Made by a program: the position numbers and the translations under genes. From Viscum album (Eukaryota > Streptophyta > Magnoliopsida > Santalales > Viscaceae), in NCBI GenBank assembly GCA_963277665.1, contig OY728125.1, forward strand, positions 1,718,470,889-1,718,534,888: DNA of 64,000 bases, in the 5' to 3' direction. The notes below the pieces were generated by a model that searched no databases, had not been told where the DNA came from, and saw only the letters and a program-made list of their open reading frames with translations. This document shows positions 23,392 through 36,625 of this stretch, piece after piece. Each line of letters starts with the position of its first letter. The first letter of the stretch is position 1.

Positions 23392-25470
23392 TGATAGAAT
23401 AACCCTTAATCATTGGATAACCTTATTATGTTAGCAAACATCATCTCATAGTAGAAACCATTAAACAAGTTATCTTAATAACCTCTTATGTGTTTATTAT
23501 ATTTAGAAAACTCCATCATCATTATTAATTATATTGGAATGCTATATCGATATCACCCATTAAGATAATAAATATTATAATCACCCGTTACCATAATAAA
23601 TTTCCCTTAACTATTTCATAATCAGAACATAATAAATATTTCATTTTCCAACATTACATTAATCATTGAAGTTTCATATCTGGATTTACATGTTGAAGAT
23701 AAATCGGTTCCATGAAAATCACGTAACTCAATCCTAGTAAATGCAGATAATGAATAATGGTGGTATCATCATAATATATCCCAAGAAGATCAAAATTAAG
23801 ATGACTATATTTTTTTTATATATTAATATAAAGACCATAAATGGTTATTAAAAACATTCTTATGGAAGATACCTATTTCACATTTGAAAATATAGAAAAA
23901 TATTAAAAATTCACAAAATATATTGAAAATAAATTTATTTAATAATTTTCTTGGAAAAATATAAATTAATTTTCACATAAATTATCTATAATTACTATTT
24001 AAAAAAATTAATTTCATAAAAATAAATCAATTATAATATATTTAAAAACATTCTAATGATCATTAAAAGAAAATCATATGGAAAATTATTACAAATTTAT
24101 TTAAATCCATTTAGAGACGGTCTAGATCATTAAAAATATACTATTGGAAAAAAATTATAATGAAAATAATCTTGAAATATTTTTCTAACATATTTATATA
24201 GATGAGAATAATTCCCAACATAAAAATGAAAAATTATTGGTATCACTTACAAACAATGATTTTTAAGTTTTTCTAATTAATAAGGGATTGAAATGAAATA
24301 TAAACATGTCCACAACATCACTAAGAAGAGGATAAAAAATAAATTTTCTTCATGAATATTATAGTATATGATCTCACCCACGGTAACCATTAATAAAATA
24401 AAATCTTGACAATAATGTAGACTGTTACATATTGACTTTACTGCTTTGGTAACATTTGAATCATTAGACATTGAAAAATATAGTATGATATACCTCTTCA
24501 ATTAAAATTAATTAGATTAATTAATATTTCAAAATTAATTCATGGGGTAGTATGTATACCATATGACAAAATTATTAGGCATGAAATGAACTGTGGTTAT
24601 AGAAAATGAGGTTGGGATTAAGAAACCCTTACAATGATAATAAATTTTGGTGTAATAGTTATTTAATGAAGTGATTATGTTAATATATATCAATATATAT
24701 ATAAATATTAAATATGTAATCAAAAAATTTAGTAATCAATTCAAACATAATAATTTCATAAAATGTTATGGATTTTGAAATTTTACCCAATGAATAAATA
24801 CTTAGAAAATAAAACCCTTAAATATTTAATCTTTTATGAAAAAAACCTACAAGGACGAAATAATTTTATTTTCAACTAAATATACTCTTAATTATGGATT
24901 ATTTTCAAAATAACATGTAAGGAACATTATATACACTATATGAAGGTAATATGGTTGCTAACAATTACATTTACCTTGATAGTGGGATATCGAGATGAAA
25001 TCCCTTACCTAGAGCCTAGACATATCAATTATGTAAATTAGAATCTATATAATCAACATATATATAATAATTACATGATTAAGAACAATTTCTATGTTTT
25101 TTAATTTAGCATTGGATATTCTGAGTTTTTTTATTTCAATGATATTTTTGGTTAATTAATTAGATGAGTCCACATTATGTGTTTTAGGCTCATTAAAATC
25201 ATCATTTTAAAACAATTTTATTATCTTGACCATGGTCAAATAAGTAATTGGTCCATAATATCCATATTAATAATCATTACACAATTATCATTTTTATGAT
25301 TTAATTCTACTATTAAAATCCAACATTAAATACTTCTACGAAGAATGAAAAATGTTCCAATCATTTAGATGGTTGGTTATACATATCAATGAATGTCATT
25401 TCTATTTTTCAATGAAAAAGAGGTAAATAAATATATTATTATTTTAACATCCTGATATTTTAAAATCAAA
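23392..25470 (-). repeat. Reverse LTR fragment, 3' half of a split 5' LTR
   Basis: It aligns with the reverse LTRs at 6087 and 12602. ATATCGAGATGAAATCCCTTACC at 24988-25010 matches similar blocks at 7380 and 13880. GAATGAAAAATGTTCCAATCAT near 25342, followed by an AGATGGTTGGTTATACATAT decayed hairpin tip, matches 7705-7760. The match stops near 25470, at about the point where the fragment at 42501 picks up the same LTR. ORFs at 24277-24501 and 24535-24723 are not conserved in the related LTRs. Confidence 0.5.
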
Positions 25471-25479
25471 TTCTACATT

Positions 25480-26693
25480 TGATATCATACTAGAGGAGCA
25501 GTATTGATAAAAAAACAACACAATGTTATTATTTAAATAATTCGTTATAATGTTTTTTAAGTCCTCCTTCCTTTCATCTATTAAAAATATATTTTATGAT
25601 TATATTTTTATGGACTTGTATATTTAAAATGTATATTATTTTATAATTTCCATCAAATTTTATAAAAAATGATCCTTTTTTATGGTTTTATGTAAGGGTC
25701 TACCATTAAGAAAAAATTCTTTTAAGGTTACTTTTTAAAATATTCAAAAGTACTATTTTTTATTATATATAATGAAGGAACAATATTAGATTCTTTCTGT
25801 TCACTTTAATATTTTTAATATTAATTTTTTTATATGGATTATTATAATTAAAATATTATTCTTCATACATGTGAAGTTTTTCAAAAATGCCTGATTTCAA
25901 AATGAAAATTAAATTTTTCTCGAAGAATGTTTTTAAAATGCAAGATTCAATTATTTAAGTTTTTTTTATATTTCATGGAATGTTTCTATGATTATGTGTG
26001 GTTCCTTTAAAATAATTTTATGGGTAGTTTTTTTTATAAACCAATGATTGGTTGTCACAGTATTAACCAAAAAATGGGAGGTCCCATGATAAACTAAGGA
26101 TGGGTGGTTACATTATAACATCAAATACATTTGGTACTCTGGATTAGGCGGTTGGAAATATTGGTTAATACATTTGAAACAGAGATGTGGAAAATGATTT
26201 CCCGAGTTAAATAATTATATTTTATATGATTTATAATGAGTTTTATTAGAAATAAATTACTCTTATTCATGTAAGATAATGAACATTGGGAAAAGAGAAT
26301 TCCCTTTTCAAGTAAGATGTTTTTTATGAATTTTTTGTATAGTTTTTCACTGGAATAACTATTTCTATTATTTTATATCCATATTGATATTTTTATCACA
26401 TACTATATTTTAAGATTTCATCAAACAAGATTTTATAGGGAATGTTGAAAATTATTAAATCATATTTCAAATTTCAATGATTCTTTGGAAGGGAACACAC
26501 ATATTATATGTAGAGTTATTAAGTGAAAAAAATGAATACTGGAAATAAATCTACAAATATGCTATATGGTTCTAATAAATATTTTTTTTAAATTTTCTAA
26601 AACACTACACCAATGAGATCATTCGGAATGAAATAAATAAATTTCTTGTTTAAAATCACTATAATATATAATGTTTAAATATTATCCTTTACA
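25480..26693 (+). repeat. Forward LTR fragment ending at a PBS
   Basis: The sequence aligns with 41350-42500: GAAAAAATTCTTTTA at 25710 and 41513, the TTGGTACTCTGG/TTGGGTACTCTAG block near 26130 and 41935, and ATCACTATAATATATAATGT near 26656 and ATCACTAGAATATATAATGT near 42463. It ends with TTTACA at 26693, followed by a degraded PBS. Only the last 1.2 kb of an LTR is present, so its first two thirds are missing or lost. Confidence 0.5.
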
Positions 26694-26708
26694 GATAGTA
26701 TTAGAGCG
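26694..26708 (+). other. Degraded primer-binding site
   Basis: GATAGTATTAGAGCG directly follows the LTR end …TTTACA and differs at three positions from GTTGGTATCAGAGC. It marks the start of the interior of the forward, deleted element. Confidence 0.45.
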
Positions 26709-29700
26709 GTGTTGAGACAACATTAGGAATTATGATGTTTCTTTTATGTTTTTATTAAGATTTATAGATATCATCATGGGTTGATATTTTTAAATAGGAT
26801 TATATACTCAATGCCTTATTCACCCCATTAGTCGTTTAAAGGAATGGATTTCTAGTGGAGTGTTGAAATTATTGGTGATTGGATACATATAGGTAATCAA
26901 TTAGGTATAATAGATATTATGGTTATAGTATGGTATAATATATATTGGTATGAAAATTATGTTCTCAAAAATAATTTTACATGTAATAATACAATTCAAA
27001 TTTTAATGATGATCTTTTCTACTAATTATAGATAGTTAATTGTTGAGTGATCTATGCCGAAATTTGGGTACTACTATTGTATTTTGGATATTGAAGTAAT
27101 TATCTAAATATAATGGTTTTTTATATTTATATGATTATATATTCTAGTAACATTTTTTTCTAAATATTTGTTGATTCATAAAGATAGTATGAATATATAG
27201 TTATAATTTTTTATATTTTGTGATCTGTAGGTGTTGATTGTAATGATTTAGGTGTAAAACATAATCTTGAATACGTAATAATTGGAGAATATTTGAGGAT
27301 GAAAATATACATTTAATGTATGTAACTTCTCTATTTTTTAGTTTATGTAGTAAAAGAATTCCTCATCTCATGAAAATATATTTTGAAAAAAACGTTATTC
27401 GTTTAATTTTATGACCAATAAATCAATGTCTGTTTAACCTAAAAAATAATTATGATGGTAAAATTTCTCATGAACATGTTCTTTATAAATATATATCATT
27501 TTATGGGTTTAATATTTTCTCTTCCTTTTTCGTGTTTTAATATATGGATTCCTTTTCTATGTTATCTCATTTTTCCTTTGTACTTTCCTATGTTAGTTTT
27601 CAAGTGGATATTACATTAATTATTTTTTTGATGTGGAATTTCAATAAATATATTTGGAAAATTTAATCCCTTTAATTTTGATATTGAGATAAAATTTTTA
27701 TGATTAAACTTATTAAACTGGGTGAGAATATAGAATAATGAAATTTTAAAAGGAAATAATATGTTTAAAATCAAACAAGTTATACAATATCGATCATAAA
27801 AAACTATACAATATTGTTATTTAAATGTAACCATTAAAATATAGCTATTGGATTGATGGTTAAGAACTATAATAATTTAATTATTCAATATATAATATTA
27901 ATATTTTCTTCTAATGTTTTAAGTAATTTTTTTTCAAATTATAAATCAGATTTTTTGTTATGTCTTTTTATTATTCAAAAACATATTTTCCTCCAAAAAT
28001 GGATTTTCTTGGATTTTATGAGTGAATATTATAATTAATTTTTAAAATATTAAAATTTAAATATCCCATACTGAAAATAATTTGGTAGATCATAATATCA
28101 AAATTATCCAGTAGTAATATTTTTGATAATTTCATGAAATGTTTAACTTTTTAGTGAAAAGTGAAAAATTCATTATTTTTGTAAAAATGTCTTTTCATTT
28201 CAATAAATTAAGAATTTTCAAAGCCTCACTATGTTTTGAATATGGTTTCTTGAAACATAAGTATTATTTAGTTATATTCAATTTACATAAATTTTTTTTA
28301 ATCAAGGTTATATTTCACATTAGAGTAATAATATTTTTGTATTTACAAATGGAGTTTTTCTGATAAATGTTTAAAATTACATAATGATTCTCCAAATTAA
28401 TTATTTAAAATAATACATAATGGATGGATTTTTAACATAACTTTATATATTATATATCATTAAAAATAAACTCAGTTTCATAAAAAGATTATTATAGATC
28501 ATATAGTTAATATAAAATCATCTTTTTCATAGAAATACACATCTTCAAAACCCTCTCTTTGATTAGGTAAATGACATTGGTTTTTAAATTAATTTTTTCT
28601 ATTATGTTGATCTAAATTTGTAGAATGTATTTCATATTTGGAATCATATGTTCAATATTATGTATTAATGTAATTTTCATTTATATTTTTTAAAAATATA
28701 CATAGGAAAAAAATATACAAAAGTATAACTAATATAAACAAACATGATAATGGTAGAAGGTAAAATAATAATATAATGAAGACAACAAAATTTAATGGTT
28801 ATTTTATGTGTTTCTATAACCTATTAATCCATAAAAATATTAGTTATCAATCATATTTGATAGAATTAATTCCACCCAAATCTGGTTGTCTTAAAATATC
28901 AAATAATCACTATTTAATAACATAAAACGACACCCCTCATGTATAAATACCATTCCATTCAACATAATTTCTCTTCAAGGGGCATTATTATTTTAATATA
29001 TCTTCCAAATCTTATCCTCCTCACTCTCCATGTCTATGTGATATTATTCACAATAAAAAACATATTCCATTGTCTTTAAGGGGTCCTTCAAGGAGGGGAT
29101 ATTCAGGGGGTAACTTTCTCAAACCAACTTTTGTAATTTAATAATTTTCATCCACATTCACATAAAGTAATTCATAAATCAAAAAACAATAACCCAATTA
29201 TAATTTATATAATGAAATTTTATATTTAAAATGGAATATAATATATACCTCCTTTTTATTATTTTCTCCTATTCAATGTAACTGAAACATTGTCCAAATT
29301 ATAACATTTAACTGTCTCTATGGATAACGAGTTTTCATTTTCTATTTTTTCTTTCAAGGTTATTCAAAAATCTATTATTTAATTTAATAAGATTTTAATT
29401 GGTATGACATAACTTATTTAATGTTCTGAAATAGATATATATACATAATGTTAAATAAATGAAAACTTATCCGTGATTTTTTTAAATTTGATAAATTTAA
29501 ACAACCATTTGTCATTATCATATTTATAAAATGAATCATCCTCATACAAGAATGAAAAATGATATATGGAAAAATTTATACTTCATAAAACACATTAATA
29601 CCATTTCATTCCACTTATATAGTTGTATTCTCATTTTACAAGAACATCCATAATTATAAAAAATTGGAATGAACTCAGCCAAAACAATGAAAATAATGAA

Positions 29701-29902
29701 ATATTTTTAATGAAAAAGAGGAATGATGTTATATAGTATTATATATGATATTATAAATAATAATATAGATAACTAATAATTTAATAAAATTCAATAAACC
29801 ATCATACTTGAGGTTTACACATGTTTAAATGAATTCGATCCTGAGTTAAGGGAATTCTTATCCTAAAATCCATTATTTGGGTCAAAATTTTATATCACCA
29901 AC
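26709..29902 (+). repeat. Remnant interior and first part of the forward 3' LTR
   Basis: The start of the 3' LTR cannot be placed exactly; by comparison with a 4.2 kb LTR it should be near 27000, leaving only a few hundred bases of interior. A TATA-like GTATAAATACC near 28949 is followed by a C- and T-rich leader with CTTCAAGG, as in the LTR at 53998-54060. GAGGTTTACACATGTTTAAATG, then CCTGAGTTAAGGGAA near 29809-29860, matches the GAGGTTCGGACACTTAC…CCTAAGGTAAGGGAAA block at 55059-55106. ORFs at 27853-28038 and 28139-28363 show no recognisable product. Confidence 0.45.
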
Positions 29903-29907
29903 TGTAT
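29903..29907. repeat. Target-site duplication TGTAT, left
   Basis: TGTAT here and at 41187-41191 flanks the copia element exactly at its TG…CA LTR ends. Integrase makes such 5-bp duplications. Confidence 0.92.
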
Positions 29908-30176
29908 TGTTGAGTAAATAAGGATATCCTATGAATTCTCCAATCCTTATGGTTTTATGTTTTGAAAATCACAAACTCCATTTCTTATGTTCTGAATATT
30001 GTTTAAGTCCTGCAGTTTTTTATTACAATCTGGAATTGTCATTCCATTATGCTTACAGATATATCATTACATTTTTCCATTCTGTTAAACATACAGATCT
30101 GTCATTCCAATTTCCATTAAGGTATTTATTTTACATGATCTTTCTTTCTTATTTTTTCATTCAGTTTTACAATTCT

Positions 30177-30455
30177 GATTCCGGTGTATATGTGATACCG
30201 TTTTTTTCAATTCCGATTCAAGAGTATATGTGATACCGATTTTCAATACTGAATCTGGTGTATATATGGTGCGGAATTTAAATACTGACTTCGGTATATA
30301 TATGATGCCGAATTTCAATACTGATTCCTTTGTATATATGATGCCGACTTTCAGTACCCAATCCAGTGTTTATATAATGCCGATTTTGAAGTCCGATTCC
30401 ATTGTATATATGATACAGATATTCATGATACTGAATCTGGTGTATTTGTGACTCC
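30177..30455 (+). repeat. 36-bp tandem repeat with palindromic core, about 7 copies
   Basis: The unit is GATTCnGGTGTATATATGAT followed by GCCGATTTTCAATACT with variations. Five units are exactly 36 bp and the first and last are slightly longer. CGGTGTATATGTGATACCG is an imperfect palindrome (CGGT/ACCG arms). Because 36 is divisible by three the array happens to stay open. It lies about 300 bp upstream of the TATA box, in U3. Sirevirus LTRs are known to carry palindromic CACCGGA-type repeats upstream of the TATA box with a suspected regulatory role; this array may be the counterpart. Confidence 0.85.
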
Positions 30456-30756
30456 AATTTTATGATTTGGTTTTCTTAAGAATATTATTTATATGAATCC
30501 TATTTCTTGATTTCTAAATATTACCTTTTCTTGATAATGATAGAGATTTCCTAATGTATCATTCCAATGATATCAGATTCCAAGATTTCTTATACCTAAC
30601 ATTTATGTTTAACTTAATATCATTTCTGTTACTTGAAATGATGTCGTAAAATCTGTTACAAACAAACTGTTGTGTGTTTTCCATGTGTCCAGGTCCCTCT
30701 GAATTTTAAGGAAAATATGACCGTTGGAGAGGAGCCGACCGTTGGGAAGGTTTGCC

Positions 30757-30764
30757 TATAAATA
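30757..30764 (+). promoter_or_regulatory. TATA box of the copia 5' LTR
   Basis: TATAAATA follows a GC-richer stretch (CCGTTGGAGAGGAGCC) and is kept as TATAAATA at 40482-40489 in the 3' LTR. A likely start site lies about 30 bp downstream. Confidence 0.7.
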
Positions 30765-31459
30765 CAAGCTCATTGGAGCGAGCAACATACATTATAGAGA
30801 GTGGATGAACTTGATGCATATGAAATAGCTATGAAGTGTTTTCTAGAGAGAGAGAGGCTCTTACAACTCTTAGTGCTTTGTGTGGATGCTATGAAAAACT
30901 TGTTCAAGAGTGAAAAACTTGTTTAGTCTTTCTTAGTGTAGACTCCGATCATGTTAATCGTGGGATTCTAGGATTAGAAGACAGAGGTTCTGATTTCATT
31001 CTAAATCAAGGGCTTGCAGGGATAGAAAGACAAATACCGATCATTGGATTGGGGGATTACTTGGGTTTGGGTATGACAGACTCTCTTGAAATTATAAATC
31101 AAAGAACCATTATCTAATGTTGTTGGATACCCTTCTCTTTGGGATAAAAAAATCCTATTGTTACTTGTTTTCTTTTACAAGTTGTTTTATTCAATTATTG
31201 TATCTCAACTTTGTTAAAGTTAGAATGTATATCTTTCTTATACACTATAATTATGTTACTTTGATTATATTAAAGATTCTATACGCTTTAAGGTAGAATC
31301 GTTCTATTAAGAAAAATAGAAAAGGTGTCTTTAAGAGGTCTTGTGAATGTTTGTTTAACCTTTTTAGACTTAACTTTAATGGTTCCAATGGAATTTTTAA
31401 AGTATACAATTCACACCCTCTTGTATTTTGAGAATCTACATTCTTATTTCAATCCTACA

Positions 31460-31475
31460 ATTAGTATCAATGGAG
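31460..31475 (+). other. Degenerate primer-binding site of the copia element
   Basis: ATTAGTATCAATGGAG directly follows the LTR end. It keeps GTATCA of TGGTATCAGAGC, so initiator tRNA priming is likely. Confidence 0.6.
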
Positions 31476-31600
31476 GTTTCTGAAATACTTAATTCAATAT
31501 ATAAGTTTTCTTGCTCAAGTTTTCCTTTTCTTATGTTCTTAATATTGGTTCTTATACTTTTAATACTATTATGTTTTGTGGGAAGAAATATCTTTTTCGT

Positions 31601-32929
31601 ATGGAAGGCATTCATGTTGGATCTTTAGAAAAGAATAATCCTATTAGACCACCAATCTTTGATGGGAATGATTATGAGTACTAGAGAGAGAGAATGAAGA
31701 CCATTGTCATCAACACAGGTGTTTAGAACTACATTATGTTAATTGGAGATTATAATATTCATGATAAGTAACTTATAACCATTACTAATCTGGAAATGGT
31801 GGAATATCAGCTGAACATTATGGTATGAAATACTTTTCTATGTTCCATGAATAGAAATATATATAGGGATATTTCATCATGGGAAGCTGGAAATAGTATT
31901 TGGAAGAAGCTTGAAGTAACTCACATTGGAACATCCAAAGTTATTGAAACTAGAAGAGAAATGATCAGAGCTGAGAATCATGGTTTTTTCATTCGTTATA
32001 AAGAACCGATATGCAAGGTACAACAGAGATTTACGACTATTTTCAACAGACTACAAACCATGACTGAGAAAGGTTTAGACGATGAAGCTCTTGTAGACAT
32101 GATTATTGACATTATGCCCAATGAATGGGAATCCAAGAGAACTTCTATTGATGAGAATAAGAAAGTTACTAATATTTCTATTGATGAACTGTTTGGAACT
32201 CTTCTTCAACATGAAACCAGAATGAAGAGAGATACTGATTATATTAAGATGATGAATGGGAATGACAGTTTTGCTTTTACTACTACTTCAAATCATATAA
32301 AAGCCAAGAATCCTGAGAGAATTACATGACCAAAATCTAAGAAGGTCAGTATTCAATCAGAATCCAGAGAAAGTGAAGCCTTATAAAATGAGTTAGCAAA
32401 TCTTGCTCTGAGGATGAACAAGATTTGTGGAAAAAATAAATTTCAATATAGGTATAAAATGAATGATGGAAAATATAAGAAATATGGAGAATTAATTTGC
32501 TATGAATGTAGAAGAACTGGTCATATCAGACCTGATTTTCTATTACTCAAGAAAAGATACAAGAAAGAAAGGAATTCTGAAAGAAACAAGTAGAAGATCT
32601 ACAGATCAAAGCATAATAAAATCTTGAATGCTAATGACACTTGGAGTGCCAGTGGTGGAGATTCTTCAGAATATTTCTCAGAATATGAATCTTTTGGGAA
32701 AAAGAATATTGGTCTAATATCCAGAGCTCCATTTCAAAATCATTTTCTTATGGCTAAGGTACGAACCGTTGAATCCTTAACCAATATGTCTTTAAGTAAA
32801 AATTTTCCATATAGAGGTTTTTCTTTAGATGAAGAATCACCTTCAACAGATAATGATACTGATTTTCCGTCCTATGAAGAGGTTTCTAGATTTTCTATGT
32901 TTCTTGAGAAATTAAATTATAAACATTAA
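31601..32929 (+). pseudogene. Copia gag (capsid and nucleocapsid), broken
   Basis: The start MEGIHVGSLEKNNPIRPP, followed by an FDGNDYEY motif, is that of plant copia Gag, the coat protein that packages element RNA. Stops fall near 31682 and 31725. 31847-32329 stays open and carries the UBN2-type gag domain (TRREMIRAENHGF, MTEKGLDDEALVDMIIDIM). After another stop comes a zinc knuckle at 32498-32539 in which the last Cys of the CCHC set has become Phe (CYECRRTGHIRPDF). 32624-32929 is the acidic, Ser-rich C-terminal region. Function is lost. Confidence 0.85.
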
Positions 32930-33147
32930 AATAAACAGGATAAAGAAAATTCTAGATAATCTATTTTAAGAAAATAAATTTTATATTTTTCCAAATATTT
33001 GATGAAACAAATGTCTCTTTATAAAATCTTTCAAAAAACCCGGGTGAAGTTAATTCTGAGAAGAATAATCTTTTTGAAGATCTTAAAAATCTATTTTAAT
33101 AAAAAGATTTTTTAGGGGATAAACTTAACACTAAATCTTTTATTATT

Positions 33148-33528
33148 ATGGAAAAGAATATAGACATGAGACTAAAATCTGAAATATTTTCTTTCAATAA
33201 ACTTCTTGCAAAATTCACTTCTTGTAAGGATAAATTTGACAGGATGTATTCTCATATCCGGCCTCATGATAATAATCATGATTTAGGTTATTCTCATGAA
33301 AAAATTATTTTTATAAATAATTATTTTGTTCCTTATAGAGCCCCTTTTTGTACTAAATGTCAATGTGTGGGGCATTGGAAGAAAAACTGTTCATTAAATA
33401 GAGTTCAATCCCTTGGGTTTTATAAAGCTTCTTTTCACAAAAAAATATGGCTACCCAAGTCTTTGTTATCTAATAATTCCGGATCCAAGAAGGTTTGGAT
33501 TATGAAGACTTTACTCTTTCTTTTGTAG
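33148..33528 (+). pseudogene. Sirevirus gag-pol linker with an intact CCHC knuckle
   Basis: A 126-residue open stretch. C68, C71, H76 and C81 form a complete CX2CX4HX4C zinc knuckle (CTKCQCVGHWKKNC), followed by a basic tail with W, P and K as seen upstream of the protease in Sireviruses. It is part of the broken polyprotein, not a separate gene. Confidence 0.75.
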
Positions 33529-33537
33529 TAAAATGAA

Positions 33538-34966
33538 GGAAGTACCAACTTCATATGGTACATGGATAGTGGAAGTTCCCAGTACATGACCATTAACAAA
33601 GACTATTTCGAAATGATTTTAAAGACTAAAGGTGGAAAGATAACATTTAGTAATAACTCTCAAGGAGAAATTGTCAGTATAAGTAACATTATTCTTCTTG
33701 GAAAATATATTATTTCAAATGTTCTTTCTGTAAAATTCCTTAGGCCCAATCCTCATTAGAATAATCCAATTATGTGATGAAGATTACTTTGTGAATTTTA
33801 TAAATGATAAATGTTTATCTCCCAATTCTAATGATGAGTTTATTCTCTCTGCCCTTCGACATGAGAATGTATACACCTTAAACCTAGAAGACCTTAAAAG
33901 TGAAGATCTACCTTGACTTAGTGCATTTGAAGACCAATCATGGATTTTTCATAGGAGACTAGGACACTGTAACATAAGAAATCTTTGTAATCTTTCTAAG
34001 AAGGAACATGTTTCAGATCTACCAGAACTTATGATTGATTCATCAAATGTCTATGATCCTTGTCAATATGTAAAGAAACATAAATCTAGATTTAAATATA
34101 TAAGTGAAGATATGACTTCTAATGCCTTAAAGTTAGTGCACATGGATAAATTTGGTCCAACACAAATTGGAAGTATTTGAGGCAAATACTATGGGTTTTT
34201 CCTAGTTGATGACTACACTAGATTTACTTTGGTCTATTTTTTCATAAAGAATTATGAAGCTTTTTCTTATTTCAAAATATTTAGAACATAAGTAAAAAAT
34301 GAGAAAAACCTATCGTTGATAACTATTCATAGTGATCATGGTGGATAATTTAAAATTCTGATTTTGAAACTTTTTGTAGTAAAAAAGGTATTACTCGCAA
34401 CTTTTTAGCTCCAAGAACACCTCATCCAAATAGTGTTGTCGAAAGAATAAATCTCATTCTTCAAGAGATTAAGAGAACCATGTTAAGTGAATATTCTATT
34501 GTTATAATTTTTTTTGGAAGAAGCTGTAAGTACTGCTTGTTATACTATAAATCATGTTTTAATAAGACCATTTCTTAATAAAATACCTTATGAGTTGTGG
34601 AATGGACGAAAACCAAAAATTTTTTACTTCAAATTTTTTGGATTCAAAGTATATATCTTGAATACCAAGGATAACTTACATAAATTTTCACCCAAATCCG
34701 AAGAAGGGATTTTTTTAGGTTATTCTACTAACTCTAAGGAATATATTGTTTTTAATAAAAACACTTGCACTGTGGAAGAAATACTACATGTTAATTTTGA
34801 TGAAAATGATCCTTCTTGTTCAACACAACCTGAATCTTTTCCTGATATATTTTCTAAAACTGATCACCAACCTTTGATTGAAGAATTTTCAGACAAGGTT
34901 AATGTTAAAGAAAATGTTTCTAAAACATTTACTCCTAAAGATTTTTTAACTTATGTTGATGAATAG
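33538..34966 (+). pseudogene. Copia protease and integrase, broken
   Basis: The protease active site DSG is at 33565-33573 (WYMDSGSSQYMT). The integrase zinc-binding start has HRRLGH at 33950-33967 with Cys residues following near 34058. The three acidic residues of the core are recognisable: Asp in VHMDKFGP near 34144, Asp in HSDHGG near 34331 and Glu in VVERIN at 34441-34443. The C-terminal region at 34514-34966 is the longest open part (PYELWNGRKPK, KSEEGIFLGYS). Stops occur within protease, core and C-terminal regions. Together these parts would cut the polyprotein and join cDNA to the chromosome. Confidence 0.88.
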
Positions 34967-35100
34967 GTTTTTCAAAATCTAATTCAGTTGTTACTTAGGA
35001 ATCATCCCAGTGATAATATCATGGGAAATGTTAATCAACCAGAAAGAACTAGATGTTCTTTAAGAAATGAAGTTGAACTTATTGAATTTCTTTCCAAATT

Positions 35101-36625
35101 TGAACCAAATACTCCTAAAGAACCCATGGGTGATATATATTGGATTAAGGATTTGAAAGATTAACTCAAAGAATTTTTAAGGAGTCATGTTTTGACCTTG
35201 GTTGAAAAACCTAAGGAAAATTCTGTTATTGGAGTAAAATGGGTTTTTAGAAACAAATACGATTAAAATGGAGTCATTGTTATAAATATAGAAAGATTGG
35301 TTTCAAAAGGCTATAATCAACAAGAAGGCATAGACGATGAAGAAACTTATGCTCATGTAGCAAGACTCGAATCTATTTGTATTATTCTATCCATTGAAAC
35401 ATTATTTAATTTTAAACATTATCAAATGGATGTGAAGTGTGTTTTTATTAATGGTTATGTACAAGAGGAAGTCTATGTAGATCAACCCCTAGCATTGAAG
35501 ATACAAAATATCCTAATCATTTTTATAAACATACCAAAGCTCTGTATGGACTCAAACAAGCCCCTAGAGCTTGGTATGATAGAATTTCAGGATTTTTGCT
35601 TCAAAATAACTTTGTTAAGGGAACATATGATCCAACCTTTTTAATAAGAAAAAAATAAAGATGGTTTGATTGTTCATATTTATACTAATTTCCTCATCTT
35701 CGGATCAACTCAGCAATCCTTAACTGCTTCCTTCACGAATCTTATGAAATCTGAGTTTGAGATGAGTATGATGGGTGAGATAACATTTTTTCTTGGTTTT
35801 TAAATTTCTCAAAAAACAAGGGAACTTACATATCTCAACATAAGTATATCAATGATATTATAGAGATGTTCGGGTATGACAACACTAATAGTATAGGTAC
35901 TTCTATTGGAACCACTAATACTCTTGATATTGATGAAGCAGGGAAACCTGTAAATTAAATATCTTATAGAGGGATGATAGGAATTTACTGTACTTAACAG
36001 CTAGTCGACCTAACTTAATGTTTTCTATATGCATATGTGCAAGATTTCAAGAAAATCCTAAAGAATCCCATTTAAAATTTGTGAAAATAATTTTCCGGAA
36101 TTTAAAGGGAACTTATATTTGGGATTATTTTATTCCCCTGGAAATGTTTTTGAACATAAAAGTTTTTTAGATGCTGAATTTGGTGGTTGTAAAAGGGATA
36201 GAAAAGTGCATCCAGAACTTTTCATTTCCTAAGAGATTCATTAATTTCTTGGTCTTGCAAGAAACAACACTCCATGGAACTTTCTACTGTTGAATCTGAA
36301 TATGTAGAAGCTACAAGATGTTGTGATCAAGTGTTGTGGATGCAACACACACTCACAGACTATGGTATGAGTTTTACTCAAACTCAAATTATGTTTGATA
36401 ACACAAGTTCCATTTCCCTAAGTAAAATCCATTCACATCACTCTCGTGTAAATCACATTGATATTAGACACAACTTTCTTTGGGATCACACACATAAAGG
36501 AGATATTATTCATCAAGTCCTTGGAACGTAAGAGAAACATGCTGATATTTTCACAAAGCCTATACCTTACAATATATTTAAATACATTAAACAGAAGCTA
36601 GGAATATTTTCTTCAAGGTAATAAT
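35101..36625 (+). pseudogene. Copia reverse transcriptase and RNase H, broken
   Basis: RT is recognisable from about 35101 (GVKWVFRNKYD, then VSKGYNQQEGIDDEETYAHV and the catalytic Asp in YQMDVK), then KALYGLKQAPRAWYDR in another frame. At 35681-35692 the usual YVDD active site reads YTNF, so both catalytic Asp residues are lost. RNase H starts near 36180; ELSTVESEYVEA at 36277 and ADIFTKPI near 36542 are typical. Several frameshifts and stops separate the parts. Confidence 0.88.

Larger units (their letters stand above)
29908..31459 (+). repeat. 5' LTR of the copia element
   Basis: It starts TGTTGAGTAAATAAGG and ends ATCCTACA, matching 39633-41186 throughout with scattered substitutions and small indels. 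It contains the 36-bp repeat array, a TATA box and, after it, a leader with AGAGAGAGAGAGG near 30846. ORFs at 29931-30233 and 30230-30451 arise from the repeat array and are not genes. Confidence 0.93.

Noticed and set aside
30230..30451. ORF with a 12-residue repeated protein pattern, also at 39955-40176
   Set aside because: It is the translation of the 36-bp LTR repeat array upstream of the TATA box; 36 being divisible by three keeps it open by arithmetic.
31428..31628. Hydrophobic 66-codon ORF at the copia LTR-interior junction
   Set aside because: It crosses the LTR end and PBS in a frame different from gag, which starts at 31601.
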